This document shows positions 7,982-17,463 of a stretch of DNA of 64,000 nt, piece by piece. The notes below the pieces were generated by a model, which did no database searches, was not told where the DNA came from, and saw only the letters and a list, made by a program, of their open reading frames with translations. The first letter of the stretch is position 1. Every line of letters starts with the position of its first letter. The DNA lies in assembly GCA_050946535.1 (NCBI GenBank), contig JBMNUZ010000011.1:11392-75391 (forward strand). The letters run 5' to 3'. A program made the position numbers and the translations under genes. This DNA comes from RUG708 sp050946535. GTDB taxonomy: Bacteria > Bacillota > Clostridia > Peptostreptococcales > Anaerovoracaceae.

Positions 7982-9075
7982 TCGTCGTTTGCCAGATCGA
8001 ACGCCTCGTAATAGAAACCGTAGCTGCTGTTTTCGGCTATGTAGTCCATGGTTTTTTCAACATCGGACTTGCCGCGGTTCTCGGCGAACTCTTTCACCGA
8101 CTGCTCGATGCCGAGGAGAATATCCCTGAGCGTCTGCTGAGGCTGATACTCAACGGTCTGGAAGTTCGACGTTCCGGCAGCCTTCTTCATAAGCTTCTTG
8201 GCATGGTTGTAATCGCCGATCTCATCTATCAGGCCGTTTTCCAGAGCCTGCGAAGCCGTGTATGTGCGTCCGTCTCCGATCTGATAAACGGTGGTGACAG
8301 GAATGTCTCTTCCCTCTGCCACGATGCCTGCGAACCTCAGGTAATATTCGTCCACCTGGCTCTGGTAGATCTGGCGCTGTTCGTCCGTAAGCGGCTGGAA
8401 CGGATTGCCCATCGTCTTGTTAGGACCGCTCTTGATGTAATCAACTGAAACTCCCATGTTGACGAGCAGCTGGCTGGCGTCGATCACAGGACCCATGTAG
8501 ACTCCGATGGAACCAGTCGTGCATAGTTCGTTCGCGATGATCTTGTCCGCATCGGCTGAAATATAGTATGCTCCCGAACACGCTTCCTCGTCGAAATACG
8601 CGTAGAGCGGACGTCCCGTCTTATCCATGTAACTTTCCAGCGCGTTATATAGCTCGTCTGACTCGAACACGCTGCCGCCCGGTGAATTTATGTAAAGCAG
8701 AATGCCCTTGTTATCGGGATCGTTTTTCATGGTTTTTATCTGTTTGAGTGTCCAATCGTGCTGGTACGTGCTGCTTGAATCACTTGAACTGATTATCTCG
8801 CCATCTATCACGAGCACTCCCACGTACGGACCGTCTGCGCCGTAATCGGCCTGTCCGCTGGAACCGCCCTGGATGGCAGCCGCGATGATTCCGACTCCGG
8901 CACAGATAACCGCGAGCACGATTATGATAATTATGCCTTTCTTGAACGTGAAGCCCTTCTTCTTTTTTACCGCGGCCTCGGATACCGCCGCCCCGGACGC
9001 GCCGGTGCCGATACCGTCAGCCTTTACAAATTCTATATTTTCTATGTCGCTGTTTTTGTTGTCGTTTTCTTTCAT
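7972..9075 (-). CDS. sppA: Signal peptide peptidase SppA
   Basis: Membrane-bound serine protease that degrades cleaved signal peptides. The 367-residue protein has a cytosolic N-terminus with an Ala/Val-rich, Lys-rich stretch, one membrane anchor (about 47-68) and a short-form S49 protease domain. The nucleophile is S167 in ACSGAYY and the general base is K220 in SGPNKTMGNP. Their 53-residue spacing matches that of short bacterial SppA enzymes. GILLYINSPGGSV marks the oxyanion region. Single-gene transcript ending at the hairpin at 7837. Confidence 0.94.
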   Translation of the reverse strand: MKENDNKNSDIENIEFVKADGIGTGASGAAVSEAAVKKKKGFTFKKGIIIIIVLAVICAGVGIIAAAIQGGSSGQADYGADGPYVGVLVIDGEIISSSDSSSTYQHDWTLKQIKTMKNDPDNKGILLYINSPGGSVFESDELYNALESYMDKTGRPLYAYFDEEACSGAYYISADADKIIANELCTTGSIGVYMGPVIDASQLLVNMGVSVDYIKSGPNKTMGNPFQPLTDEQRQIYQSQVDEYYLRFAGIVAEGRDIPVTTVYQIGDGRTYTASQALENGLIDEIGDYNHAKKLMKKAAGTSNFQTVEYQPQQTLRDILLGIEQSVKEFAENRGKSDVEKTMDYIAENSSYGFYYEAFDLANDDSE

Positions 9076-9185
9076 AAAAACTACCTCTCACATAAAAAAC
9101 TTCGCCCGATGGTTTTAGTTTATCACATATTTCCCCGTTAACAATATATTATGAATGAATCATGAACGAATACGGCTGTATCTTG

Positions 9186-9238
9186 TTATCAGCGCATAGA
9201 ATCCGGCCTCTGATGTTTATCAGCGCATAGAATCCGGC
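9186..9238 (-). repeat. Direct repeat at the 3' end of the DMT transporter gene
   Basis: A 22-base sequence occurs identically at 9186-9207 and 9217-9238. The second copy contains the final codons and TGA stop of the transporter, and the first lies downstream of it. Confidence 0.9.
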
Positions 9239-10209
9239 TGCTTGGCGCCGTCCGCGATCTTCTCTCTCACGCCGTTCCTGCGGGCCGATATTTTGTCCGG
9301 CAGAACCTGAGCCGATGCCACAGCGATGAAGATCAGCAGGCAGCCGATATATCCTCTCAGAGGCATCGTCTCGTGGAGCACTATCATGCCTGTTATCATC
9401 GAGAACACCGATTCGAGGCAGAGTATCAGCGACGCTTCGGAAGGGTCGGCTCCCTTGAGGCCCACGATCTGACATGTATACGCTATGCCGCTCGATAAGA
9501 CGCCGGTGTAAAGCAGCGGTATCCAGCCCTGGAGAAGCGCCGTCACCGACGGATCTTCGAGGACGAACATCGGTGCCAGGCCGAACGTGCCGGCGAAGAG
9601 AAACTGGACGCACGAAAGCTGCACTCCGTCTACCAGAGGCGTGTAGTGATCTATTATCAAAATGTGTACCGCGTAAAGCAGCGATGAAATCATGAGCATG
9701 ACGTCGCCCGAGTTAAGCCTGAACTTTCCGGTATCGGACGACAGCAAATACAGTCCTGCCACACCTACTGCCACGCACAGCCAGATGACCGGCTTCACCC
9801 TTCTGCCCAGAATTATCGAAAGGACCGGAACGAGCACCGCATAAAGAGAGGTTATGAAGCCGGCCCTTCCGGCGCTGGCCGTCTCCAGGCTCACCTGCTG
9901 CAGCGTGGATGCCGCGAACAGCGCCATGCCGCAGAAGAAACCTCCGGTTATCAGATTTTTTCTGTACTTTATTTTTTCTTCAGGATCCGCTTTTCCGCTG
10001 CCTTGAACAGCCTCCCGGCCGCTGCTGGAATTCTGCTTGAGATAAAAAAGATACGCTACGGGAATCAGGAACAGTCCGCCAATAATATTTCTGACGCAGT
10101 TGAACGTCATCGCTCCGATATCGCCGCCTATCTTCTGGGCGACGAATGCAGACCCCCATATGAACGCTGCCGTGAGCAGCAGCAGATTGCTCTTAGTCTT
10201 CTGTTTCAT
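9220..10209 (-). CDS. DMT superfamily (EamA) transporter
   Basis: A 329-residue inner-membrane protein with about ten hydrophobic segments arranged as two EamA repeats. It starts with the typical LLLLTAAFIWGSAFVAQK helix and has a second-repeat motif around LLYTGVLSSGIAYTCQI. Such proteins export or import small metabolites and amino acids, and the substrate cannot be read from sequence. It is divergent from the MalY-type gene, with 215 bases between the starts. The start ATG has a GAGAAGACATG context. Confidence 0.88.
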   Translation of the reverse strand: MKQKTKSNLLLLTAAFIWGSAFVAQKIGGDIGAMTFNCVRNIIGGLFLIPVAYLFYLKQNSSSGREAVQGSGKADPEEKIKYRKNLITGGFFCGMALFAASTLQQVSLETASAGRAGFITSLYAVLVPVLSIILGRRVKPVIWLCVAVGVAGLYLLSSDTGKFRLNSGDVMLMISSLLYAVHILIIDHYTPLVDGVQLSCVQFLFAGTFGLAPMFVLEDPSVTALLQGWIPLLYTGVLSSGIAYTCQIVGLKGADPSEASLILCLESVFSMITGMIVLHETMPLRGYIGCLLIFIAVASAQVLPDKISARRNGVREKIADGAKQPDSMR

Positions 10210-10319
10210 GTCTTCTCCCGATTACCGATTATATATATAAATTTAATTATACAGATTAAATGATTTGTCACGTGAATACTGTTTACTATATCACAAAAAA
10301 CAACGCCGTGAAATACGGA

Positions 10320-10349
10320 TTGTTATGCACCTGCGGGCATTGCTATAAT
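10320..10349 (+). promoter_or_regulatory. Probable promoter of the malY-type gene
   Basis: TTGTTA (10320-10325) and TATAAT (10344-10349) with an 18-base spacer, about 75 bases before the chosen start codon. Confidence 0.55.
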
Positions 10350-10424
10350 ATAAACGGACCGAAAATTCATGAAAAAACAGCAGCAGACAATAATTTTAAC
10401 AAGGAGACTATAAGAGGAGACGCA

Positions 10425-11615
10425 ATGACTGATTTCGACAAACATATAGAAAGACGCGGCACCTGCAGCATGAAATACGATTCCGCATCGGCGATGAAAA
10501 AGCCTGAGGGGCTGCTGCCTCTCTGGGTGGCGGACATGGACTTCCAGGTACCCGCATGCGTGACAAAAGCTCTGAAAGAGCGTGCAGATCACGCCGTCTA
10601 CGGATACAGTTTTCCAGGTGACAGTTACTACGAAGCTGTGACGAACTGGTTTGAGAGCAGATTCGATTATAAGATCGACAGAAAATGGATCGTCACGACT
10701 CCAGGCGTAGTGTTCGCGCTGTGCCAGGCTGTAAATGCATTTACCAGACCCGGGGACGCGGTGCTCGTCACGAAACCTGTTTACTATCCTTTCATGAGCG
10801 CCATCGAGAACAACGGCAGGCGCGTCGTAAACTCTCCGCTGGTTAACGAAGACGGATATTACACGATAGACTTCGGCGATTTCGAACAGAAAATCATCGG
10901 CAACGATGTGAAGATGTTCATACTCTGCAGCCCTCACAATCCTGTGGGAAGAGTATGGAAGGAGGAGGAACTGGACAATGCGGCTCAGATATGTGCAAAA
11001 CACGGCGTCTTCGTCGTTTCTGACGAAATACACTGCGATTTCGTGTGGGGGAACGGCAGGCACGTTCCGTTCGCAAAAGCCGCTGAAAAAACAGACGGGC
11101 TTCACTACATCATATGCACCGCTCCGAGCAAGACATTCAACCTCGCCGGCCTGCAGTGCTCCAACATCATCGTACCGGACGACGAAGACCGCAGGAAATA
11201 CCGCAGGACGATAAGTGCAAACGGAGTTTTCGATCCGAACATAATGGGACTGACCGCCTGCCAGGCAGCGTACGCCGGCGGAGCAGAATGGCTCGGGGAA
11301 CTTCGTTCGCATATATGGAAGAATATCGAATTCGCGGACAGCTTCATCAACGATAAAATTCCGGGCGTGAAGATGAGGAAACCAGAGGGTACGTACCTGA
11401 TATGGCTCGACATGCGCGGTCTCGGCCTCAGCGCCGGCGAACTGGACGATTTCATAACAGACAAGGCAGGCCTGTGGCTCGACGGAGGGTCGATGTTCGG
11501 CGAGGAGGGCGATGGTTTCCAGCGCATCAACACCGCTTGTCAGACCGAAACACTCAGGCAGGCTCTTACACAGCTCAAGAACGCTGCAGAAACGCTCACC
11601 GGCGGCAGCAAGTAG
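10425..11615 (+). CDS. MalY/PatB-type PLP aminotransferase (cystathionine beta-lyase)
   Basis: Fold-type I PLP enzyme of 396 residues that typically cleaves cystathionine or cysteine by C-S beta-elimination. The start at 10425 (MTDFDKHIERRGTCSMKYD) has AGAGGAG upstream and matches the family N-terminus. An in-frame extension to 10260 has no ribosome binding site. Visible motifs are LPLWVADMDF, the HNPVGRVW loop, SDEIHCDFVW and the PLP lysine in SKTFNLAGLQ. Divergent from the DMT gene, followed by a terminator. MalY-type lyase is most likely, and an aminotransferase activity is possible. Confidence 0.9.
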   Translation: MTDFDKHIERRGTCSMKYDSASAMKKPEGLLPLWVADMDFQVPACVTKALKERADHAVYGYSFPGDSYYEAVTNWFESRFDYKIDRKWIVTTPGVVFALCQAVNAFTRPGDAVLVTKPVYYPFMSAIENNGRRVVNSPLVNEDGYYTIDFGDFEQKIIGNDVKMFILCSPHNPVGRVWKEEELDNAAQICAKHGVFVVSDEIHCDFVWGNGRHVPFAKAAEKTDGLHYIICTAPSKTFNLAGLQCSNIIVPDDEDRRKYRRTISANGVFDPNIMGLTACQAAYAGGAEWLGELRSHIWKNIEFADSFINDKIPGVKMRKPEGTYLIWLDMRGLGLSAGELDDFITDKAGLWLDGGSMFGEEGDGFQRINTACQTETLRQALTQLKNAAETLTGGSK

Positions 11616-11644
11616 CTTAGCTCTCCGGCGGCAGCAAGCAGCTT
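11599..11644 (+). repeat. Direct repeat spanning the malY-type stop codon
   Basis: A 20-base sequence at 11599-11618 that includes the TAG stop recurs at 11625-11644 with one change (TAG becomes CAG). The offset is 26 bases. Confidence 0.88.
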
Positions 11645-11685
11645 GCCGGCATAAGTTAGGTTAAGCCTGACACTTCAGAAAACAC

Positions 11686-11720
11686 AAAAAGACGCAGAGT
11701 CTGTGATTCTGCGTCTTTTT
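11686..11720 (+). terminator. Bidirectional terminator
   Basis: AAAAAGACGCAGA pairs with TCTGCGTCTTTTT around a 9-base loop. T runs on both strands let it serve the malY-type gene (+) and the ABC permease gene (-). The remaining bases up to 11918 hold nothing recognisable. Confidence 0.9.
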
Positions 11721-11918
11721 CGTTGTCCGTCCTCATCCATCAGGAGGGCTCTGCTGCATTCTTTCCGGAGAACCCTGCCTTCTTTCTTCAAGAAGATTTT
11801 GCAGCTTCTTCATGCAGGCTCCCGCAGATTTTTCAGGCCGGCTTACAGATTCTCCGGGCAGGAAGTCAGGTTCTTAAATGCTCCCGCATTCAGGACAGGT
11901 AACGTGCCTGAGTGCCTT

Positions 11919-14243
11919 CTATGTTTCCAGGTCTGATTTCCTGATATATGCGTTGTAGCTGTTGTAAAGGCTTCCGTCTTCGTTCGTTTCAAAGAAAGAA
12001 ATGTAATAGAGTCCGGAGTCCTTCGCAGTCAGGCTGGACAGTTTTCCGAAGATGGTATGAGAAGCCGAATATAAGAAATCGTGCTGAAGAGACTCTGTAT
12101 CCGTTACAATCTTCATGCCGTTGTCATCGGCGTAAATCTTAAGTCTGTCTATCGTCATGTCTTCGATAGACTCGTCCTCAGAGCTGCCGTTTACATTCTG
12201 AACAAGCGCCGCAGCATATGACGATCCGTACTGCGACATGAGATCGAGACCGAGATTATTTCTCAGCCACTCTAAAGTATGCGTGCAGTATGGCTGCAGC
12301 ACGATATCTATCTCCTCGGTTCCCGAATCTATTTCCTGGCCTGTAAGCCCGCTGACAGAGCTGTCGTAAATAGCAGCTGCCAGTCCGCTGTCAGTTTCCT
12401 CCGAGGCAGAAAGTGCATCTCTGTTTATCGTCGTCATGTCTCCCGTTTCCTGCGAGAAGCTCAGGATTCCTACAGGATTCTTGTTGATCGTGCTGATGTA
12501 CTGATCGTAGCTTATCTCTTTTGCGTCAGCGTTTAACGCAGAGATAAGCCCGCTGATATCTGTATCCTTAGATATATCGAATCCGTTTTCATAATCTGAC
12601 AGATCTATGTTCTCCGGACCGTATACCGTGGAATGGGTGATATCATCTTCGGACAGTTCTTCGATGCTGGCCTTCAGATGCTCCTGATACGAATCTGTAT
12701 CGAAGATATCTTCGAACTGGCTGCTGTTTACTATCAAGTAAAGCGGAACAGAATATACTCTCGTTTCCGAAACAGCCGAATTCTCCGCATCAGCACCGAT
12801 ATGATATTCGATCTTCACTTCTGCATAATCTTCGTCAAGTAAGGTTCCGTCGTCTTTGCTCAGCGTGTAGAACGAATCAGACGTATATGTTCCGCATTCG
12901 TCTTTATTATCCAGAATCAGCTGGTGGAACTTCTTCGATGCCTCGATTCCTGTCTTGTCATTGAATACGATCGTCCGATTGTCCTGAATCACGTCTGTAT
13001 ATGAAGAAGCCGACTGATCCGCAGTGTAAAATATATATCCGGAATTGTCGGAAAGAGCCGACGGCATGCCTGAAACGCTTACTGTAACAGATCCCGGCTC
13101 GGCCTGTATTCTGTTTTCGAAACCGAAGCCTCCTGTATTCATTATTCCGAAGAAAACGCACATGAACAGCATAAAAGAGCCGATTATCCTGAACGTACGG
13201 CGGTCGAATATTCTGAACTGCTTGCGTATGATCATGATGCAGATGATAACCGCAGCCAGTGCGCCGATTACAAAACCTGCGGCCGTAATCCAGAAGCTCG
13301 TATGGAACATTTCCCTGAACGTAAGTCCGACTACCGTCATTCCCAGTATTCCGAAAATAAACGCTATGATCCATTCCATGGAATCGAACACAACTCCATA
13401 TCCTGTGCGTTCGAGCTTCCTCTTGTTGTATAGGAAGACAGCGAGAATATATATCAGTATTGCTGCGCAGATATAGATGATATTCGCCATACTCGTTCCG
13501 CTGTCATGATCGAGAAACTGATATGTCAGCGGAGATGTCGAAAGCGCTGCCGAGAGTTCTTTCGACGAATCGAATCCGAACAGGAACATTTCTCCGTACA
13601 TGATGAATATGGAAGCGAGCACAGGAGGCACTATATTGAATCCGATCGAAGCGATAGCCTGATGAATTCTCACGCCCGTTATCATCGCGGAGAGGATCGA
13701 TACCGAAAGCACAAACAACATGCAGACCACCTGGCTGAAAAACCATCTGATAACCCGCGAAACCGAATAGAGATTCTCCATCTGTGCCGGATTGCTGTAG
13801 TACGATTCGCTGTAATAAACCGGATGCGCCAGGATAAGCAGCAGAAGGCAAGTAACGGCAAGGGGCAGTATGCACAGTATAATCGCAGCCACCGTATGGC
13901 TGTTTATCAAGATGTTTCTTGTAAACGGCTGTGAATGTGCGATCAGCATCTCACCGTTGTTGTAGAGATATCCGAACACGAGCGCCGAAGTAATTATCGG
14001 CATGAGTGTCGTAATGAGCAGAAACAACAGATATTTTCCTGAAAGCAGCGTATCTATGAAATCGGCCGCCTGGTTGACGATTTCCGGATCTGCCGACTCT
14101 GAAGCGTTGTACTGAAAGAGTATGATGAAAATTCCCGAAATGAAGTAAGCTATCAGCGTAATCAGCGACATCGTCCAGTAATGCTTGAGATCTTCCTTTA
14201 TCAGTGAACCGGAGAGCCTAAATGAAAATGTTTTTGACACCAT
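11919..14243 (-). CDS. ABC-2 type transporter permease
   Basis: A 774-residue membrane protein. The start at 14243 (MVSKTFSFRLSG) follows AGGAGGT and overlaps the end of the ATPase gene by 26 bases, so the two are translationally coupled. Hydrophobic segments cluster at about 22-44, 72-95, 105-140, 160-250 and four more between 255 and 400. The last ~370 residues form a large hydrophilic, probably extracellular domain. The substrate is unknown. The layout resembles large permeases of Gram-positive drug or peptide exporters. No GntR-type regulator, common beside such pairs, is seen. Confidence 0.8.
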   Translation of the reverse strand: MVSKTFSFRLSGSLIKEDLKHYWTMSLITLIAYFISGIFIILFQYNASESADPEIVNQAADFIDTLLSGKYLLFLLITTLMPIITSALVFGYLYNNGEMLIAHSQPFTRNILINSHTVAAIILCILPLAVTCLLLLILAHPVYYSESYYSNPAQMENLYSVSRVIRWFFSQVVCMLFVLSVSILSAMITGVRIHQAIASIGFNIVPPVLASIFIMYGEMFLFGFDSSKELSAALSTSPLTYQFLDHDSGTSMANIIYICAAILIYILAVFLYNKRKLERTGYGVVFDSMEWIIAFIFGILGMTVVGLTFREMFHTSFWITAAGFVIGALAAVIICIMIIRKQFRIFDRRTFRIIGSFMLFMCVFFGIMNTGGFGFENRIQAEPGSVTVSVSGMPSALSDNSGYIFYTADQSASSYTDVIQDNRTIVFNDKTGIEASKKFHQLILDNKDECGTYTSDSFYTLSKDDGTLLDEDYAEVKIEYHIGADAENSAVSETRVYSVPLYLIVNSSQFEDIFDTDSYQEHLKASIEELSEDDITHSTVYGPENIDLSDYENGFDISKDTDISGLISALNADAKEISYDQYISTINKNPVGILSFSQETGDMTTINRDALSASEETDSGLAAAIYDSSVSGLTGQEIDSGTEEIDIVLQPYCTHTLEWLRNNLGLDLMSQYGSSYAAALVQNVNGSSEDESIEDMTIDRLKIYADDNGMKIVTDTESLQHDFLYSASHTIFGKLSSLTAKDSGLYYISFFETNEDGSLYNSYNAYIRKSDLET

Positions 14244-15123
14244 GGCTGACCTCCTGTTCCACAATAAAGATCTCTTCGAGCGTCATCGGCAGAATATCGA
14301 GAACCACCGGCGAAAGCGATTCTATTTTCTTTCTGATATCGTTCTTGTCACCCTTCACGACAACGCTGGCGACGCTGCCCACGTTTTCCGCTTTGAGGAC
14401 CTCGATTCCAGCCTCTTCAAGTTTGTCAGCAGCATCCGGCCTTCCCGGGAGGACGACCTGAATCTTGTGCATGTTGTTCTTCAGCTCGTCGAGCTTCTGC
14501 TCAGTGATCATCCTGCCGTTTTCGATGATGCCCACAACATCGCAGATGTTCTCCACTTCGCGCAGATTGTGAGACGAAACGATTATCGAAGTCTTTTTTT
14601 CCGCAACATCCTTCTTCATCTCACGCCACACGATGCTCCGCACGACTGGATCGAGACCGTCAACCGGCTCGTCGAGCAGGATGTAGTCAGGATGAGTGCT
14701 GAGCATCAGCAGGAACGCCGCCTGTTTCTGCTGCCCTTTTGAAAGATATTTGAGCTTCATCTTCAGCTCGAACCCGAGCAGGCCTGAAAGTTCTTCGAAC
14801 CTTGCGTTGTCCCATTCAGAATAGATACTGCTGATGAAGCCAGCCGCATCTTTAAGCGTATATAAAGGCAGTAAATTGAGATCATCCGGAATATATCCTA
14901 TCCTGTCCTTTACAGACGGATTCTCCCATACAGGAACGCCGTCGTAAAGCACCTGGCCGGAATCGGGTTTCAATACGCCCGCTATCTGTTTGATAACGGT
15001 CGTCTTTCCTGCCCCGTTCTGGCCGATCAGCCCGTAGATCGAGCCCGTTTCGACATAAAGCGAAAGATCGCTGATGACCTCATGTCCTTCTATCGATTTG
15101 TAAAGATTTTTTACGGTTATCAT
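14218..15123 (-). CDS. ABC transporter ATP-binding protein
   Basis: A 301-residue nucleotide-binding subunit. Walker A is GQNGAGKTT with K40. The signature region reads LSKGQQKQ (about 128-135), Walker B is YILLDEP followed by VDGLDP, and the switch His is in VSSHNLREVE. The C-terminal ~80 residues are a non-catalytic extension as in BcrA/YhcH-type exporter ATPases. It precedes and overlaps the permease gene. Exporter rather than importer is inferred from the absence of a substrate-binding protein. Confidence 0.92.
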   Translation of the reverse strand: MITVKNLYKSIEGHEVISDLSLYVETGSIYGLIGQNGAGKTTVIKQIAGVLKPDSGQVLYDGVPVWENPSVKDRIGYIPDDLNLLPLYTLKDAAGFISSIYSEWDNARFEELSGLLGFELKMKLKYLSKGQQKQAAFLLMLSTHPDYILLDEPVDGLDPVVRSIVWREMKKDVAEKKTSIIVSSHNLREVENICDVVGIIENGRMITEQKLDELKNNMHKIQVVLPGRPDAADKLEEAGIEVLKAENVGSVASVVVKGDKNDIRKKIESLSPVVLDILPMTLEEIFIVEQEVSHGVKNIFI

Positions 15124-15164
15124 CGTCTCTCCTCAGCGTGCAGACTGCAGGCTGTACCTTTGTA

Positions 15165-15194
15165 CCTTCAACTGTCAGGCCTTCAACTGTCAGG
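15165..15194 (-). repeat. 15-bp tandem duplication just after the flippase stop
   Basis: Two identical adjacent 15-base units (15165-15179, 15180-15194) lie three bases downstream of the TGA of the flippase gene. Confidence 0.9.
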
Positions 15195-15197
15195 CCG

Positions 15198-16817
15198 TCA
15201 CATTCTCGCAATCTTTGCGATTCTGCCTCCCATCGGGAACTGAACGAGTTCCTTCTTCGTAAAGCAGTGCATCTTGATGATGAGGAACCCGTATACGACA
15301 ACTGCCGCAAATATTGCTATGAGAAGCGGAACCCAGATGTTCCCTCCGAGCAGCATATGAAGCAGTACGTACACTCCCCATGCCACAACGCCCATTACCG
15401 CGGAAGCGACTCCCGGGCGCAGGAATGTCCTGATCAAGTCCCATTTATGACCTGTGATACGGGCTATGGATCGCATGTTGAGCACGCATACGATGAGCGG
15501 GAACGTCACGTTTCCTATGATCAGTCCGTAAACTCCCAGTCCTGTGAACTCGAGCAGAATGAATATAAGTATGATGTGAATGACCAGCGAAATCGCTGAA
15601 TGAATGACAGGAACCCTCATGTGGCTGCTGCCCTGGAGAATCGAAGTCGTGATCGTCGACAGCGCGTAGAACACTACCGCCGCGGATCCGGTCTCCAGCA
15701 GAAGCGCCGCCATGCTCCTGTAGTCCTGAAGTCTCGGGAAAAGAACCGTGACGATCGGCAGGGCGAGCACCGCAAGACCGACGGCCGAAGGAATCGCTAT
15801 AGTCATGTTGAATTTTACGATCGAATTTATCTTGGAATTCGCTTCGTCGATATTGCCTACGACGTAGGCTGCCGACACTGCAGGAAGAGTCGAGGCCGCC
15901 ATCGCCGTAGCTACCGCTACCGGCAGATTTACAAGCTGTATGTACTGAGTATTGAACACGCCCTGTATCGAACCCACGACAGCATCCGAAAATCCCTTGG
16001 AAGCCATGATATTGCTGAACATGAGATCGTCGATCGTATTTCCGATCTGATAGATGGTCTGGCTCAATATGATCGGAAGGACCGTGAGAAATATCGACTT
16101 GTAGATGACCGAATCGGAATCGCGCTTCGCCAGCCCGCCCTGGGCTCCTCTGCGTATATTTCCCCGCTGAATGAATGTAAGAACGATAAAAAACAGCAGT
16201 GCCGTAAACGCTCCGGAAAGAGTACCCATGGTACCGCCTGCCGCGGCCCACGAGTAAACATCGTCGGTGCCTGCAAACATCTGGGCCAGACTGTATGCCG
16301 CCACGATGCTGATGATAGCATTTACTATCTGCTCGATCACCTGAGATACCGCCGTCGGCGTCATCGAACCGTGGCCCTGGTAGAATCCTCTGAAAACGCC
16401 CAGAACCGCGACGATGAAAGTTGTAGGAGCGAGCACTCTGAGAGGCCTCGCCAGTCCTTCTCTCGCGTAGAGGTTTTCGAGGAAATCCGCCCCGAACCAC
16501 AGGAGCGAGAATGCAGCGATACCGGCGATCAGCGCAAATATCAGCGCATGGCTGAATATCCGCATTTTGTTTTTATATTCCTTCAGCGCGATCTTCTCCG
16601 CTATCAGCTTCGAAACCGCCTGCGGAAGACTGTATGAAGAAAGCGTGAGTGCGATGTTGTATATTCCGAAAGCTACAGAATATATTCCGTTTCCCTGGTC
16701 TCCCAGGATATTGGCCATGGGGATTCTGTAGACAAATCCTATGATCTTAGTAATGATGCCCGCGACGGCGAGGATCGAACCCTGCACAAAGAGGCTTTTC
16801 TTCTGCTCAGAACTCAT
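15198..16817 (-). CDS. MATE-like polysaccharide/lipid II flippase (MurJ/SpoVB-like)
   Basis: A 539-residue protein with about 14 hydrophobic segments and the N-terminal signature of the SpoVB/YtgP branch (FVQGSILAVAGIITKIIGF, then YRIPMANILGDQGNGIYSVA). Members move undecaprenyl-linked precursors, including lipid II, across the membrane. It overlaps the preceding MBL-fold gene by 11 bases. Whether it is the main MurJ of this organism or a sporulation/polysaccharide flippase cannot be decided from the window. Confidence 0.87.
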   Translation of the reverse strand: MSSEQKKSLFVQGSILAVAGIITKIIGFVYRIPMANILGDQGNGIYSVAFGIYNIALTLSSYSLPQAVSKLIAEKIALKEYKNKMRIFSHALIFALIAGIAAFSLLWFGADFLENLYAREGLARPLRVLAPTTFIVAVLGVFRGFYQGHGSMTPTAVSQVIEQIVNAIISIVAAYSLAQMFAGTDDVYSWAAAGGTMGTLSGAFTALLFFIVLTFIQRGNIRRGAQGGLAKRDSDSVIYKSIFLTVLPIILSQTIYQIGNTIDDLMFSNIMASKGFSDAVVGSIQGVFNTQYIQLVNLPVAVATAMAASTLPAVSAAYVVGNIDEANSKINSIVKFNMTIAIPSAVGLAVLALPIVTVLFPRLQDYRSMAALLLETGSAAVVFYALSTITTSILQGSSHMRVPVIHSAISLVIHIILIFILLEFTGLGVYGLIIGNVTFPLIVCVLNMRSIARITGHKWDLIRTFLRPGVASAVMGVVAWGVYVLLHMLLGGNIWVPLLIAIFAAVVVYGFLIIKMHCFTKKELVQFPMGGRIAKIARM

Positions 16818-17451
16818 TCGCCATTCCTTTAACTTCAGGAACTATGATGCATCTGCTGTTCCCGCCGATCTCAAACGTGCTTCCTGTCTTTATCACAGGC
16901 CTGTCAACAGCGCATGAAAGGAAATCGTCCGGACCGGAGATCTCTCTGTATCCGCAGCTGCCTTTTCTGTAATGCATAGGAACGGCAACTACCGGATCGA
17001 TCGCTTCGATGATCTTGTAAGCCTGTTTCCCGTCGACGGTGTAAAAGCCACCCACAGGAATGAGTGCACAGTCGAGTCCCTTCAGTTTCTCGACAGTATC
17101 TTTGTCAGGCATTTCTCCGATATCTGCGAGATGTGCGACTCTTATTCCTCCTGCTTCGAAAATTCGCATGACGCACTTGCCTCTGAGCGCTCCCTTCTTA
17201 TCGTCATGGAAGCACCCTATCTCAGTAATCTTAAACGGAGATTTTTTTCCGGAGTTCTTCTTTTTCACGGCAGATACGAAATTGTGGTCTGCGTGATCGT
17301 GGCTGCAGAAAACTTCGTCAGCCTCAACATGCAAAGGTGGATATCCCGGAACTCCTGTGTACGGATCGGTTACGATCGTGTAGCCGTCATATTCGATGGC
17401 AAAGCACGAATGGCCGTGCCACGTGATCTTTATCTTCTCATTTTCTGACAT
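16807..17451 (-). CDS. Metallo-beta-lactamase fold hydrolase (UPF0173-like)
   Basis: A 214-residue soluble protein with an MBL fold. TWHGHSCFAIE opens the fold, the metal-binding motif is SHDHADHNF, and later ligands lie in HLADIGE and VPMHYR. Such YtkL/UlaG-like proteins have uncertain substrates. The gene lies 12 bases after the M18 aminopeptidase gene and overlaps the flippase start, so the three probably share a transcript. Confidence 0.88.
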   Translation of the reverse strand: MSENEKIKITWHGHSCFAIEYDGYTIVTDPYTGVPGYPPLHVEADEVFCSHDHADHNFVSAVKKKNSGKKSPFKITEIGCFHDDKKGALRGKCVMRIFEAGGIRVAHLADIGEMPDKDTVEKLKGLDCALIPVGGFYTVDGKQAYKIIEAIDPVVAVPMHYRKGSCGYREISGPDDFLSCAVDRPVIKTGSTFEIGGNSRCIIVPEVKGMANEF

Positions 17452-17463
17452 AGCTTTATCTCC

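Noticed and set aside
10260..10424. N-terminal extension of the malY-type protein
   Set aside because: The in-frame extension overlaps the promoter and lacks a ribosome binding site, whereas the start at 10425 has AGAGGAG and the family N-terminus.
15445..16637. Long open frames on both strands over the flippase gene (351 and 345 codons)
   Set aside because: Arg/His/Tyr-rich shadow translations of a membrane protein gene. The flippase frame has the recognisable motifs.
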